Source of the DNA: Nocardioides nitrophenolicus
GTDB lineage: Bacteria > Actinomycetota > Actinomycetes > Propionibacteriales > Nocardioidaceae
Assembly (NCBI RefSeq): GCF_016907515.1
Contig: NZ_JAFBBY010000001.1
Span: forward strand, 1,984,001 to 2,048,000
Direction: 5' to 3'
Length of the DNA stretch: 64,000 nt
Shown here: one piece after another, positions 25,592 to 33,382 of the stretch
Layout: the number at the start of each line of letters is the position of its first letter
Position numbering within the stretch: the stretch's first letter is position 1
Program-made: the position numbers and the translations under genes
The notes under the pieces: generated by a model
Seen by the model: the letters and a program-made list of their open reading frames with translations, nothing else
Databases searched by the model: none
What the model was told of the DNA's origin: nothing

Positions 25592-27094
25592 GTGAACGGC
25601 GGGCCGGACGATCAGGTCGTGAGCATCGATGGGAAGACCCCCGCGACGGCCGCTCCGAGCGGCGACCACCTCGGCACCTTCATCGGCGGCAGCTGGCTCG
25701 AACGCGAGTCCTCCTTCGACTCCGTCGACCCCGCCACCGGCGAGGCGTTCGGGCAGATCTCGGCCAGCGAGGTCGCCGATGTCGACCGGGCGGTCGCCGC
25801 CGCCCGCGCGGCCGCACGCGACTGGGCCCGCACCTCACCCTCCGAACGCGGGGCGATCCTCGGCCGCTGGGCCGGACTGGTGTTCCAGAACCAGGACCGG
25901 CTCGCCGCCCTCGAGGCCCGCGACGTCGGCAAGCCGCTCTCCGGCGGCCTCCTCAACGTCCAGATCGCCGGCTCGATCCTGCAGTTCACCGCCGGCGCGG
26001 CCGACAAGCTGACCGGCGCCACCCTGCCCACCCGGTCACCCGACTACTTCGGCTTCACCCGCCGCGAGCCGCACGGCGTCTGCGCGATCGTGCTGCCCTG
26101 GAACGTCCCCGCGGTCCTGGGCGCGGCGAACCTGGCCCCCGCCCTGGCCGCCGGGAACACCGTCGTGCTGAAGCCGTCGGAGGTCGCGCCGCTCGTCATC
26201 CACGCGCTGGTCGAGCTCGGCGAGGAGGCCGGCCTCCCGCCCGGCGTGCTCAACGTCCTCACCGGCGTGGGCGCCGAGCTCGGCGCCACCCTGGTCGGCC
26301 ATCCCGGCGTCGACCACATCAGCTTCGTCGGCTCGGTGGCCACCGGCCGCCTCGTCATGCAGGCCGCCGCCCAGAACCTGACGCCGCTCAAGGTGGAGCT
26401 CGGCGGCAAGTCGCCGAACCTGGTGTTCGCGGACGCGGACCTGGACGTCGCCGTCCCCGCGATCGTGCGGTCGATCACCGAGAACGCCGGCCAGAACTGC
26501 AACGCCGGCTCCCGCCTGCTGGTGCACGCCGACGTCGCCGACGACGTGCGCTCGCGGGTCGTCGCCGCGATGGCCGAGGTCCGCATCGGTGCCTGGCACG
26601 AGGACCTCGACATGGGCCCGCTGGTCAACGCCGTCCAGCACGCCCGGGTCAGCGGCCTGGTCTCCTCCGCCCTCGGCGACGGCGTCGAGCTGCTCCTCGG
26701 CGGCGGGCGCCCGTCGGGCCACGCGGACGGCAGCTTCCTCGCCCCCACGGTGCTGTCCGTCACCGACCGCACCGCGCCCATCGTCGGCCAGGAGATCTTC
26801 GGCCCCGTCCTGACCGTCGAGACCTTCACCGACGACGCGGACGCCCTCGCTCTCGCCAACGGCACCGACTTCGGCCTGCTCGCCTGCATCTGGACCGGCG
26901 ACGTCTCCCGCGCGCTGCGGATGGCCGGGGAGATCGGCGCCGGACAGGTCTCGGTCAACCAGTTCTCCGACGCCGGCGTGATCGGGATGCCGTTCAACAT
27001 GGCCAAGCAGAGCGGGTTCTCGTCGGGAAACGGGTACCGGGGGATGTACGAGTTCACCCGCGAGAAGGCGGTCGCGGTCAAGCTGTTGGGCTGA
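25592..27094 (+). CDS. NAD(P)-dependent aldehyde dehydrogenase
   Basis: ALDH superfamily enzyme of about 500 aa that oxidises an aldehyde to its acid. Visible: PWNVPAVLGAANLAPALAAG, LKPSEVAP, GSVATGR, VELGGKSPNLVFADADLD with the general-base Glu, NAGQNCNAGSR with catalytic Cys, and EIFGPVLTV. The start is uncertain: ATG 25568 and TTG 25583 lie inside the operator, GTG 25592 is just beyond it (used here; possibly leaderless), and GTG 25619 is also possible. No candidate has a good ribosome site. It is the natural next step after the alcohol dehydrogenase 5 kb away; both are under the same operator type. Confidence 0.9.
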   Translation: MNGGPDDQVVSIDGKTPATAAPSGDHLGTFIGGSWLERESSFDSVDPATGEAFGQISASEVADVDRAVAAARAAARDWARTSPSERGAILGRWAGLVFQNQDRLAALEARDVGKPLSGGLLNVQIAGSILQFTAGAADKLTGATLPTRSPDYFGFTRREPHGVCAIVLPWNVPAVLGAANLAPALAAGNTVVLKPSEVAPLVIHALVELGEEAGLPPGVLNVLTGVGAELGATLVGHPGVDHISFVGSVATGRLVMQAAAQNLTPLKVELGGKSPNLVFADADLDVAVPAIVRSITENAGQNCNAGSRLLVHADVADDVRSRVVAAMAEVRIGAWHEDLDMGPLVNAVQHARVSGLVSSALGDGVELLLGGGRPSGHADGSFLAPTVLSVTDRTAPIVGQEIFGPVLTVETFTDDADALALANGTDFGLLACIWTGDVSRALRMAGEIGAGQVSVNQFSDAGVIGMPFNMAKQSGFSSGNGYRGMYEFTREKAVAVKLLG

Positions 27095-27112
27095 CGGACC
27101 GCCATCCCGCGG

Positions 27113-27157
27113 AACGGCGGGGATCGGACGAGCCTGGCTCATCCGATCCCCGCCGTT
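27113..27157. terminator. Bidirectional terminator
   Basis: 16-bp perfect inverted repeat AACGGCGGGGATCGGA (27113-27128) with complement at 27142-27157, between the convergent aldehyde dehydrogenase and the ABC binding-protein gene. Confidence 0.85.
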
Positions 27158-27176
27158 GCCGTCGGCCCTGGGGCGC

Positions 27177-28181
27177 CTACTTCGTCTCGACGAACGACGG
27201 CACGAAGTCCTCCGGCGCCGGCGGGTCGTCGAGCCGGCCCTGGTCGACCAGGATGGCGCCCATCCGCTCGAGCGCGTCGGTGTCGACCTTGGCCTCGTAG
27301 ATGTTCTCGGGCAGTGTCTCGAGCACGGCGGCATCCTGCTTGCACTGGGCGGAGGCGATGGCGAAGCGCTCGTCATCGTTGGCCGGATCGTTGAACGCGG
27401 CGTTGGTCTCGATGAGGGCGTCCTGGAAGGCCGTGAGCTCCTTCTCCTTGTCCTTCGCCTCCTTGCCGGTCGCGACGTACCCGGCGAAGACCAGGCCCTC
27501 GCCCTCGCCGACGGCGACATAGGGGTCACCGAGGCTGACCAGGCCGAGCTTGGGATCGACGTTCTGGGCGGGGACCTGGGCGGCCGCGACCTTGCCGGAG
27601 GCGACCGCGGAAGCCAGCTCGTTGAACGGCAGGGCGACGAACTTGACGGTGCCGGGGTCGCCGCCGTTGAGCTTCATCCACTGGCTCGAGATGATCTGGT
27701 TGATCCCGCCGACCTCGTTGACGCCGATGGTCTTGCCCTCGAGGTCGGCCGCCTTCGCGACGCCGCCGTCCTTCGCGACGACCATGGCGTTGGCGGCGTC
27801 GGCCTCGTTGGTGGTGGTCTCGTACGCCGTGGCGATCCACTTGAGGTCGAGGCCCTGGTCGATGGCGAGCATGGTGGAGAACGGGTTGGCGAAGGCCAGG
27901 TCGATGTCGCCGCTCTGCAGGGCGGTGAGGGCGGCGGCGCCGCCGGTCGACTTGACCAGCTCCACCTCGACGCCGTGGTCGGCGAACAGGCCCTTCTCCT
28001 GGGCCCAGTAGACGACCTCGTTGCACAGGCCGAGGGTGGTCACCCGCAGCGTGCCTCCACCGGCGTCGCCGCCGTCGTCGTCCGAGGAGCCACAGGCCGA
28101 CAGGGTGGCGGCGCCGGCGATGCCGAGGACGGCGACGACGGAGAGCCGTCGGCGCAGGGAGGATGACGGACGAGCACTCAT
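27177..28181 (-). CDS. ABC importer substrate-binding lipoprotein (NitT/TauT, NMT1/THI5-like)
   Basis: 334-aa binding protein with lipobox LSACGSS near residue 30, then an NMT1/SsuA-like fold (LCNEVVYWAQEKGLFADHGVEVELV; ALQSGDIDLAFANPFSTMLA). This class binds sulfonates, nitrate, pyrimidine-like or aromatic acids. It is the last gene of the permease-permease-ATPase-binding protein operon, an inverted gene order for this family. Substrate unknown. Confidence 0.9.
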   Translation of the reverse strand: MSARPSSSLRRRLSVVAVLGIAGAATLSACGSSDDDGGDAGGGTLRVTTLGLCNEVVYWAQEKGLFADHGVEVELVKSTGGAAALTALQSGDIDLAFANPFSTMLAIDQGLDLKWIATAYETTTNEADAANAMVVAKDGGVAKAADLEGKTIGVNEVGGINQIISSQWMKLNGGDPGTVKFVALPFNELASAVASGKVAAAQVPAQNVDPKLGLVSLGDPYVAVGEGEGLVFAGYVATGKEAKDKEKELTAFQDALIETNAAFNDPANDDERFAIASAQCKQDAAVLETLPENIYEAKVDTDALERMGAILVDQGRLDDPPAPEDFVPSFVETK

Positions 28182-28191
28182 GGCGCGCCTT

Positions 28192-28968
28192 TCAGTGAGA
28201 GGGGGTGTCGGGCCGCATCACGAGGCGGAACACCTCGCTGCGGAGCTTGGCGAAGCGGGCGTCCAGCTTCGTCTCGACCTGGTCCCGCGGGCGGGGGAGG
28301 TCGACGGTGAGGTCGGCGACGATCCGGCCCGGATTCGCCGCCAGTACGACGATCCGGTCGGCCATGTAGACCGACTCGTCGATGTCGTGGGTCACGAAAG
28401 CCACGGTGACGTCGTACTCGTGCCGGACCCGCAGGACGAGGTCCTCGAGGTCGGCCCGGGTCTGGGCGTCGACCGCGGCGAACGGCTCGTCCATCAGCAT
28501 CACGGTCGGCTCGGTGACCAGGGCGCGGGCGATGGCGACCCGCTGCTGCATGCCGCCGGACATCTCCCAGGGATACATCTCCCCCTTGCCGTCGAGACCG
28601 ACCGACGCGAGCGCGTGCTCGACGCGGGAGCGCTGCTCGCTCTTGCTCAGCCGCGCGGCGTTGAGCGCGGTGGTGAGATTGCGGCGCACGCTCATCCAGG
28701 GGAACAGCGAGCGGCTGTAGTCCTGGAAGACGACGGACAGCCCGGCCGGCGGACCGGTGACCGGCTCGTCTCCGAGCCGGATCTCGCCGCTGCTGGGGCG
28801 GAGCAGCCCGGCCATCATCATGAGCAAGGTCGACTTGCCGCAGCCGGAGGGCCCGACGATGCTGACGAACTCCCGCGCGTGCACGGTCAGCGAGGTCTCG
28901 GTGAGCACCTCCTTGGCCGCGTCGCCACGGCCGTAGGACTTGCGGACTCGGTCCACGACGACGTTCAT
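28192..28968 (-). CDS. ABC importer ATPase (NitT/TauT family)
   Basis: 258-aa ATPase with Walker A GPSGCGKST, Q-loop VVFQDYSRSLFPW, signature SGGMQQRVAIARAL, Walker B VMLMDEPFAAVDAQTR and switch His in AFVTHDIDE. Gene spacing shows it works with the two flanking permeases and the binding protein. Confidence 0.94.
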   Translation of the reverse strand: MNVVVDRVRKSYGRGDAAKEVLTETSLTVHAREFVSIVGPSGCGKSTLLMMMAGLLRPSSGEIRLGDEPVTGPPAGLSVVFQDYSRSLFPWMSVRRNLTTALNAARLSKSEQRSRVEHALASVGLDGKGEMYPWEMSGGMQQRVAIARALVTEPTVMLMDEPFAAVDAQTRADLEDLVLRVRHEYDVTVAFVTHDIDESVYMADRIVVLAANPGRIVADLTVDLPRPRDQVETKLDARFAKLRSEVFRLVMRPDTPSH

Positions 28969-28989
28969 CGGTTCACTCCCTGTCGGTGG

Positions 28990-29805
28990 TCACAGCGCGT
29001 CGAGGCCGGTACGACGCTGCCAGCGCAGCAGTCGCGTCTCGACCTTGCCGAAGGCCAGGTTGAGGACGATCCCGATCAGGCCGATCAGGACGAAGGCCGA
29101 CCACATGTCGAGGTAGCGGAAGCTCGACTGGGCGACCACGATCTGGAAGCCGAGGCCCTCGGTGGTGGCGTACAGCTCGGAGATCACCATCAGGATCAGC
29201 CCGATGCCGAGGCTCACCCGCAGCCCGGCGAGGATCTGCGGGGCCGCGGCCGGGATGATCACGCGGCGATACAGCGTCCAGCGCGAGACGCGCATGCTCC
29301 GGGCGCTGCGCAGCCACATCGGGTCGACGCCGGCGACGCCGTCGGCGGTGTTGATCATGACCACCCACACGCTGCCGAGGAAGATCAGGAAGACGTTCAT
29401 GCTGCTGGCCACGCCGAAGATCTGCACCGCGACCGGAAGCAGCACGGTGTTGGGGATCGCGGCGAAGAACCGCACCACCGGGCCGTACATCTGCGCGATC
29501 ACGCGGCTGCGCCCGAGCACGACGCCGGCGGCGATCCCGACCACGACGGCCAGCCCCCAGCCGCGCGCGAAGCGGTACAGGCTGGTCGTGACCTCGCTCC
29601 AGAACAGGTCGGAGAGGAAGAGCTGAGACGCCGGCCCGCCGAGCCAGACATCGCCGAAGTTCCCGAGGATCCGCGAGATCGGCGGCACGAAGAGCGACTC
29701 ACTGGTCCGTCCGTAGATCTCCCACAGCGCCAGCACGAGGGCCAGCAGCCACAGACTCCCCGCGCTCGCGGCGGTACGCCGGAGGGCGGCCCGGGTCCTA
29801 GTCAT
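28990..29805 (-). CDS. ABC importer permease (NitT/TauT family), second
   Basis: 271-aa inner-membrane permease with about six helices and the EAA coupling loop (DPMWLRSARSMRVSRWTLYRRVIIPAAAP, split here for length at residue 190 onward). It overlaps the first permease gene by eight bases. Two different permeases imply a heterodimeric channel, whereas many SsuC-type systems use one. Confidence 0.92.
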   Translation of the reverse strand: MTRTRAALRRTAASAGSLWLLALVLALWEIYGRTSESLFVPPISRILGNFGDVWLGGPASQLFLSDLFWSEVTTSLYRFARGWGLAVVVGIAAGVVLGRSRVIAQMYGPVVRFFAAIPNTVLLPVAVQIFGVASSMNVFLIFLGSVWVVMINTADGVAGVDPMWLRSARSMRVSRWTLYRRVIIPAAAPQILAGLRVSLGIGLILMVISELYATTEGLGFQIVVAQSSFRYLDMWSAFVLIGLIGIVLNLAFGKVETRLLRWQRRTGLDAL

Positions 29806-30565
29806 GGTGCACCCACCTCACCAGCCGGCGCTCGGCCCGGACCAGCCCGGAGAACAGCAACGCACCGGCGGTGCCGAGCAGCAGGACGCCCGCGTACACG
29901 ACCTCCGGACGCGAGGCCTGCGTGTACTGGACGAGCACCGTGCCGACGCCGTACCGCGCGCCGAGGAGCTCGGTGGAGATGACGACGACCAGCGCGATGC
30001 CGACGGCGACCCGGACCCCGGTGAGGATCGAGGGCAGCGCGCTCGGGAGGGTGACCAGCGCCTGTTGGCGCCACCATCCCCAACGCAGCGAGCGGGCCAC
30101 GTCGCGGCGCATCGGCTCGGTGGTGGCGACGCCGTAGATGGTGTTGATCAGGATCGGCCAGACCACGGCGTACAACCCGATGGAGACCTTCATCTCCATG
30201 CCGAGCCCGAAGATCAGCACGCCGATCGGGATCAGGGCGGTGGCCGGCACCGAGCGGAAGGTGTTGACCACGACCATCGTCGGGCGCTGCAGGAAGGCGA
30301 AGCTGCTCGCCACCAGGCCGACCGCCACCGCGACCAGCGAGCCGACCAGCACCGTGATCGCCGTGGCCAGGGCGCTGTCGAGGGCCCCGGCGAGGAAGTC
30401 GTGGTCGCTGAGGATCGTGGGCAGCGCGCCGAGCACCGACCACGGGCCGGGCAGTGACGAGCGGGGCACGACGTCGACGGAGCCGAGCAGCTGCCACAGG
30501 AGCAGCAGGCTCACCACCCCGGCCACGCCGAGGACGCCACGGACGGCGGCTTGGTCGCTCTGCAT
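29798..30565 (-). CDS. ABC importer permease (NitT/TauT family), first
   Basis: 255-aa permease, first gene of the importer operon. About six helices, coupling loop MRRDVARSLRWGWWRQQ, and the conserved LPSALPSILTGVRVA after it. The operator at 30657 lies 92 bp upstream. Confidence 0.92.
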   Translation of the reverse strand: MQSDQAAVRGVLGVAGVVSLLLLWQLLGSVDVVPRSSLPGPWSVLGALPTILSDHDFLAGALDSALATAITVLVGSLVAVAVGLVASSFAFLQRPTMVVVNTFRSVPATALIPIGVLIFGLGMEMKVSIGLYAVVWPILINTIYGVATTEPMRRDVARSLRWGWWRQQALVTLPSALPSILTGVRVAVGIALVVVISTELLGARYGVGTVLVQYTQASRPEVVYAGVLLLGTAGALLFSGLVRAERRLVRWVHHD

Positions 30566-30600
30566 CGGACCCCCTGGCGAGGACGGCGAGATCTCCGGGA

Positions 30601-30693
30601 CGTGACCGGGGTCACGTTGCGACGAACCTAGAGCGCCCAGCAGAGCGTGTCAACATGCAATCCGACATCTCGCATAGCAATATGCGTTCGGAT
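30601..30693. promoter_or_regulatory. IclR-type operator and promoter region of NitT/TauT importer
   Basis: Contains GCAATC/TCTCGC over a 5-bp spacer (30657-30673) and GCAATA (30677-30682), 20 bp after the first half-site. A separate perfect dyad, CGTGACC/GGTCACG with a 2-bp spacer (30601-30616), lies closer to the gene, and CGCATA/TATGCG (30671-30686) overlaps the operator. The -35/-10 boxes could not be fixed with confidence. Confidence 0.55.
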
Positions 30694-30705
30694 CGCTGCC
30701 CAGCG

Positions 30706-30777
30706 CTGTAACACGCTGTCCACGGGCCGAAATCAGCTGTGACACGCCGTCCCAGCGACGTGGACGGCGTGTTGCAG
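30706..30777. repeat. Palindromic intergenic element, family B copy 2 (72 bp)
   Basis: Arms CTGTAACACGCTGTCCACG (30706-30724) and the near-complement at 30759-30777 (two differences), with a third arm-like copy (TGTGACACGCCGTCCCA) between them. It lies 6 bp past the 3' end of the minus-strand amidohydrolase, so it may terminate that long operon. Confidence 0.75.
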
Positions 30778-30783
30778 CTCGGA

Positions 30784-32265
30784 TCAGTGGCAGGCTCCCC
30801 CGCCGCCGCCGACCGCGGCCTCGACCTGCTCCAGCACCGGGCGCACCTCCTCGAACCGCGCCAGCCGGGCCGGGAGGGTGGTCCAGATCCGCTCGGCGAT
30901 GGAGCGGGCCTCGGCGCGGATCGCGTCCTCGTCGATGCCCGGGAAGCGGCGGTCCACGAGCACGCCCTCGCCGGCGACGTAGACGCTGCGCACGGCGGCG
31001 CCGAGCTCGGCGTACGCGAGCTGGTGGCGCAGCTGCTCGGCGGGCGCCGGCCAGACGTGGTCGGTGTCGATCACGGTGAGGTCGGCGGCGGCGCCGACGG
31101 CCAGGCGGCCGACGGGGGCGCCCAGGGCGGCCGCGCCGTGGTTCCAGCACATGCCCAGGCCGTCGTTCGCCGTCGGCCAGGTCTCCGGCGGACCCTGGAC
31201 GCGGTGCAGGATCGTGGAGAGCTTCAGGGTCTCGAACATGTTCTGGGTGTCATTGCTCGACGCGCCGTCGGAGCCGATCGCGACCTTCGCGCCGGCCGCG
31301 AGCAGCGCCGGCACCGGCGCTACGCCCGCGCCCAGCTTGAGGTTGCTCGCCGGGTTGTGGACGGCGACCGCGTCGGTCTGCGCGAACAGCTCGATCTCCT
31401 CGGGGCTCAGCCAGATCGCGTGCGCGAAGGATGCCCAGTCCTGCAGGGCGTCGAGCTTGGCGAGGAACTCCACCGTGGAGACGCCGTAGCGCTGCTGCGC
31501 CATCCGCACCTGCGACTGCGCGGAGAGCAGGTGCGTCTGCATCCGTACGCCGCGCGTGCGCGCCGTCTCCACGCTCGCCTCGAACAGCTCGGTCGAGCAC
31601 CGCGGCAGCGACGACGGCCCGAGCAGCGGCTGCAGCAGCGGCGAGCGCCCCTGCCAGCGGTCCACGAAGCGGTTGGCCGCCGCGAGGACCACGTCAGGCG
31701 CGGCGACGGGCGGCTTGCGCAGGTCGGCGCCGCCGGGGACGAGGTCGACCGGGATGGACGAGAAGAAGTCGAGGTCGGAGTACTGGATCGCCACGTTGGC
31801 GCGCATCCCGAGATCGGCGTACGCCCGCATGATCGCGTCCATGCCGTCGTCGACCCACTCGTTGTCGGAGCGGGCGCAGTCGAGCACGGAGGTGGCACCG
31901 CTGCGGACCATCTCGATCGCGCCCACCATCGCCGACACGTAGAGGTCGCGCGGAGAGAGTCGCGCCCCCGCGCCGCCGTACGACGCGACCACCATCCATG
32001 CGTCGAGGGGCAGCGCGTCGCACAGGCCCTTCTCGATGGTCTGGTTGGAATGGGTGTGCGCGTTGACCAGGCCCGGGATGAGCAGGTCTCCGCCGAGGTC
32101 GGTCGACTCGACCGCACCGGCCGCCGCGCCCACGCGGGCGAGCAAGCGCTCGGCCGCGCCGGGGCCGAGGTCGGCGATCACGCCGTCCACGATCACCACG
32201 TCGCCGAGCTCACCGCCGTGCTCGAGGTCCAGCAGCCGAGCGTTGCGCAGCAGCCGTGTCGTCAT
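30784..32265 (-). CDS. Amidohydrolase, chlorohydrolase/deaminase (SsnA/TrzA-like) family
   Basis: 493-aa metal-dependent hydrolase. PGLVNAHTHSNQT (HxH near residue 68), QTHLLSAQS (His near 245), FAHAIWL (His near 285) and the late IGSDGASSND (Asp near 325) are the cytosine-deaminase/chlorohydrolase pattern, which deaminates heterocycles or removes substituents. It is the last gene of the operon starting at 39195 and overlaps the thiamine-diphosphate gene by four bases. The C-terminus ends in a Gly run plus ACH, which is unusual. Confidence 0.87.
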   Translation of the reverse strand: MTTRLLRNARLLDLEHGGELGDVVIVDGVIADLGPGAAERLLARVGAAAGAVESTDLGGDLLIPGLVNAHTHSNQTIEKGLCDALPLDAWMVVASYGGAGARLSPRDLYVSAMVGAIEMVRSGATSVLDCARSDNEWVDDGMDAIMRAYADLGMRANVAIQYSDLDFFSSIPVDLVPGGADLRKPPVAAPDVVLAAANRFVDRWQGRSPLLQPLLGPSSLPRCSTELFEASVETARTRGVRMQTHLLSAQSQVRMAQQRYGVSTVEFLAKLDALQDWASFAHAIWLSPEEIELFAQTDAVAVHNPASNLKLGAGVAPVPALLAAGAKVAIGSDGASSNDTQNMFETLKLSTILHRVQGPPETWPTANDGLGMCWNHGAAALGAPVGRLAVGAAADLTVIDTDHVWPAPAEQLRHQLAYAELGAAVRSVYVAGEGVLVDRRFPGIDEDAIRAEARSIAERIWTTLPARLARFEEVRPVLEQVEAAVGGGGGACH

Positions 32266-32861
32266 CCTTCTCCACCCTTCGATCGTTCCCAGTTCGCCAG
32301 TGCCGTACGGAACTGCTGCTGCGCCTCTGCTCCCGAGACCTCCCCCGGCCCGCCGTACGGCGACGGCTCGGTGTCGACCTCGACGACGACCACGCCCGGG
32401 CCGGTGGCCGTGAGCAGCTCGTCGATGACACCCCGCAGCTCGGCCGGGTCGGTGTCGCGGGCGACGGTCCGCGCGAACGGCCAGCCGGCGCCGCGCGCGA
32501 TGGCCGCCAGGTCGGCGAGCGCGCCGGCCGCCAGCGGCTGGCCGCCGCCCGTCTCGTAGCGGCCGTTGTTGAAGACCACGACCCGCAGATTCGCGGGCGC
32601 GGCGTCGGCGATGGCGAGCAGCGAGCCGAGGTTCATCACCAGGTCGCCGTCGCCCTCGAGCAGCAGCAGCCCCAGGTCCGGCCGCGCCAGCGCGGCGCCG
32701 AGCGCGAGGCCGGGCGCCGCGCCCATCGGGTCGGACGCGTAGAAGGTCGGGTTCGGTCCGCCGTGCTCGCGCCAGGCGCGCCCGGCGCTGCCGAGGCTCG
32801 CCACGACGACGTGGTCGGGAGCCGCGGCGGCCACCGCCGCGGCCACGTCGGCGCGCTTCAC
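32262..32861 (-). CDS. Thiamine-diphosphate enzyme, PP-domain subunit
   Basis: 199-aa protein with only the C-terminal ThDP-binding domain: GDGDLVMNLGSLLAI through VVFNNGRYETGGGQPLA gives the GDG...NN motif (about residues 68-105). Size and split form resemble the beta subunit of sulfopyruvate or phosphonopyruvate decarboxylase (ComE-like). The GTG start overlaps the partner stop (GTGA). Expected to decarboxylate a 2-oxo acid together with the upstream subunit. Confidence 0.85.
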   Translation of the reverse strand: MKRADVAAAVAAAAPDHVVVASLGSAGRAWREHGGPNPTFYASDPMGAAPGLALGAALARPDLGLLLLEGDGDLVMNLGSLLAIADAAPANLRVVVFNNGRYETGGGQPLAAGALADLAAIARGAGWPFARTVARDTDPAELRGVIDELLTATGPGVVVVEVDTEPSPYGGPGEVSGAEAQQQFRTALANWERSKGGEG

Positions 32862-33382
32862 GGCCGCTCCCCGAGCAGCGCCGCCTTCGAGCAGAGCAGC
32901 ACGACCGGCCGCCGCTGCAGCCAGGCCTGCTCGCTGGCGCGCTCGAACAGCCAGTCGTCGTCCGGTCCGTCGACGTGGTGGACGCTCAGCCCGGCCGCGG
33001 CGGCCACGCCGGCGGTCACCTGGCCCTTGTACGCCTGGTAGTAGAAGCCGTCCTCGGCCCCGCCCCGCGCGGCCGCGACCACCACGAGCGGCAGCTCGTG
33101 GTGGTGCGCGAACGCGGCCAGCACGTTGGCCGACAGCAGGACGCCGGCGTTCTGGCACAGCACCGCTGAGCGCAACCCCATCAGCGCGGCACCGCCGGCG
33201 ATCGCGACGGCGTCGTCCTCACGGGTCACGCGTACGTCGACCAGGGCCGGGTCCGCGACCACTTCGCCGATCAGCGGGCTCAGCCAGCTGTCGGGCAGGT
33301 ACGCCGCCAGGCCCACTCCGCCCGCCTTGAGCCGGTCGACGATGGCCGCGCCTCGCGCGGTCGCGATGTCGACGTCAGTCAT
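32858..33382 (-). CDS. Thiamine-diphosphate enzyme, PYR-domain subunit
   Basis: 174-aa protein equal to the N-terminal pyrimidine-binding domain of ThDP decarboxylases. VTREDDAVAIAGGAALMG supplies the conserved Glu that activates ThDP, followed by VLCQNAGVLLSANVLAAFAHHHELPLVVV-type sequence, here around residues 70-98, typical of ComD-like subunits. It overlaps the molybdenum hydroxylase gene by eight bases. Confidence 0.85.
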   Translation of the reverse strand: MTDVDIATARGAAIVDRLKAGGVGLAAYLPDSWLSPLIGEVVADPALVDVRVTREDDAVAIAGGAALMGLRSAVLCQNAGVLLSANVLAAFAHHHELPLVVVAAARGGAEDGFYYQAYKGQVTAGVAAAAGLSVHHVDGPDDDWLFERASEQAWLQRRPVVLLCSKAALLGERP

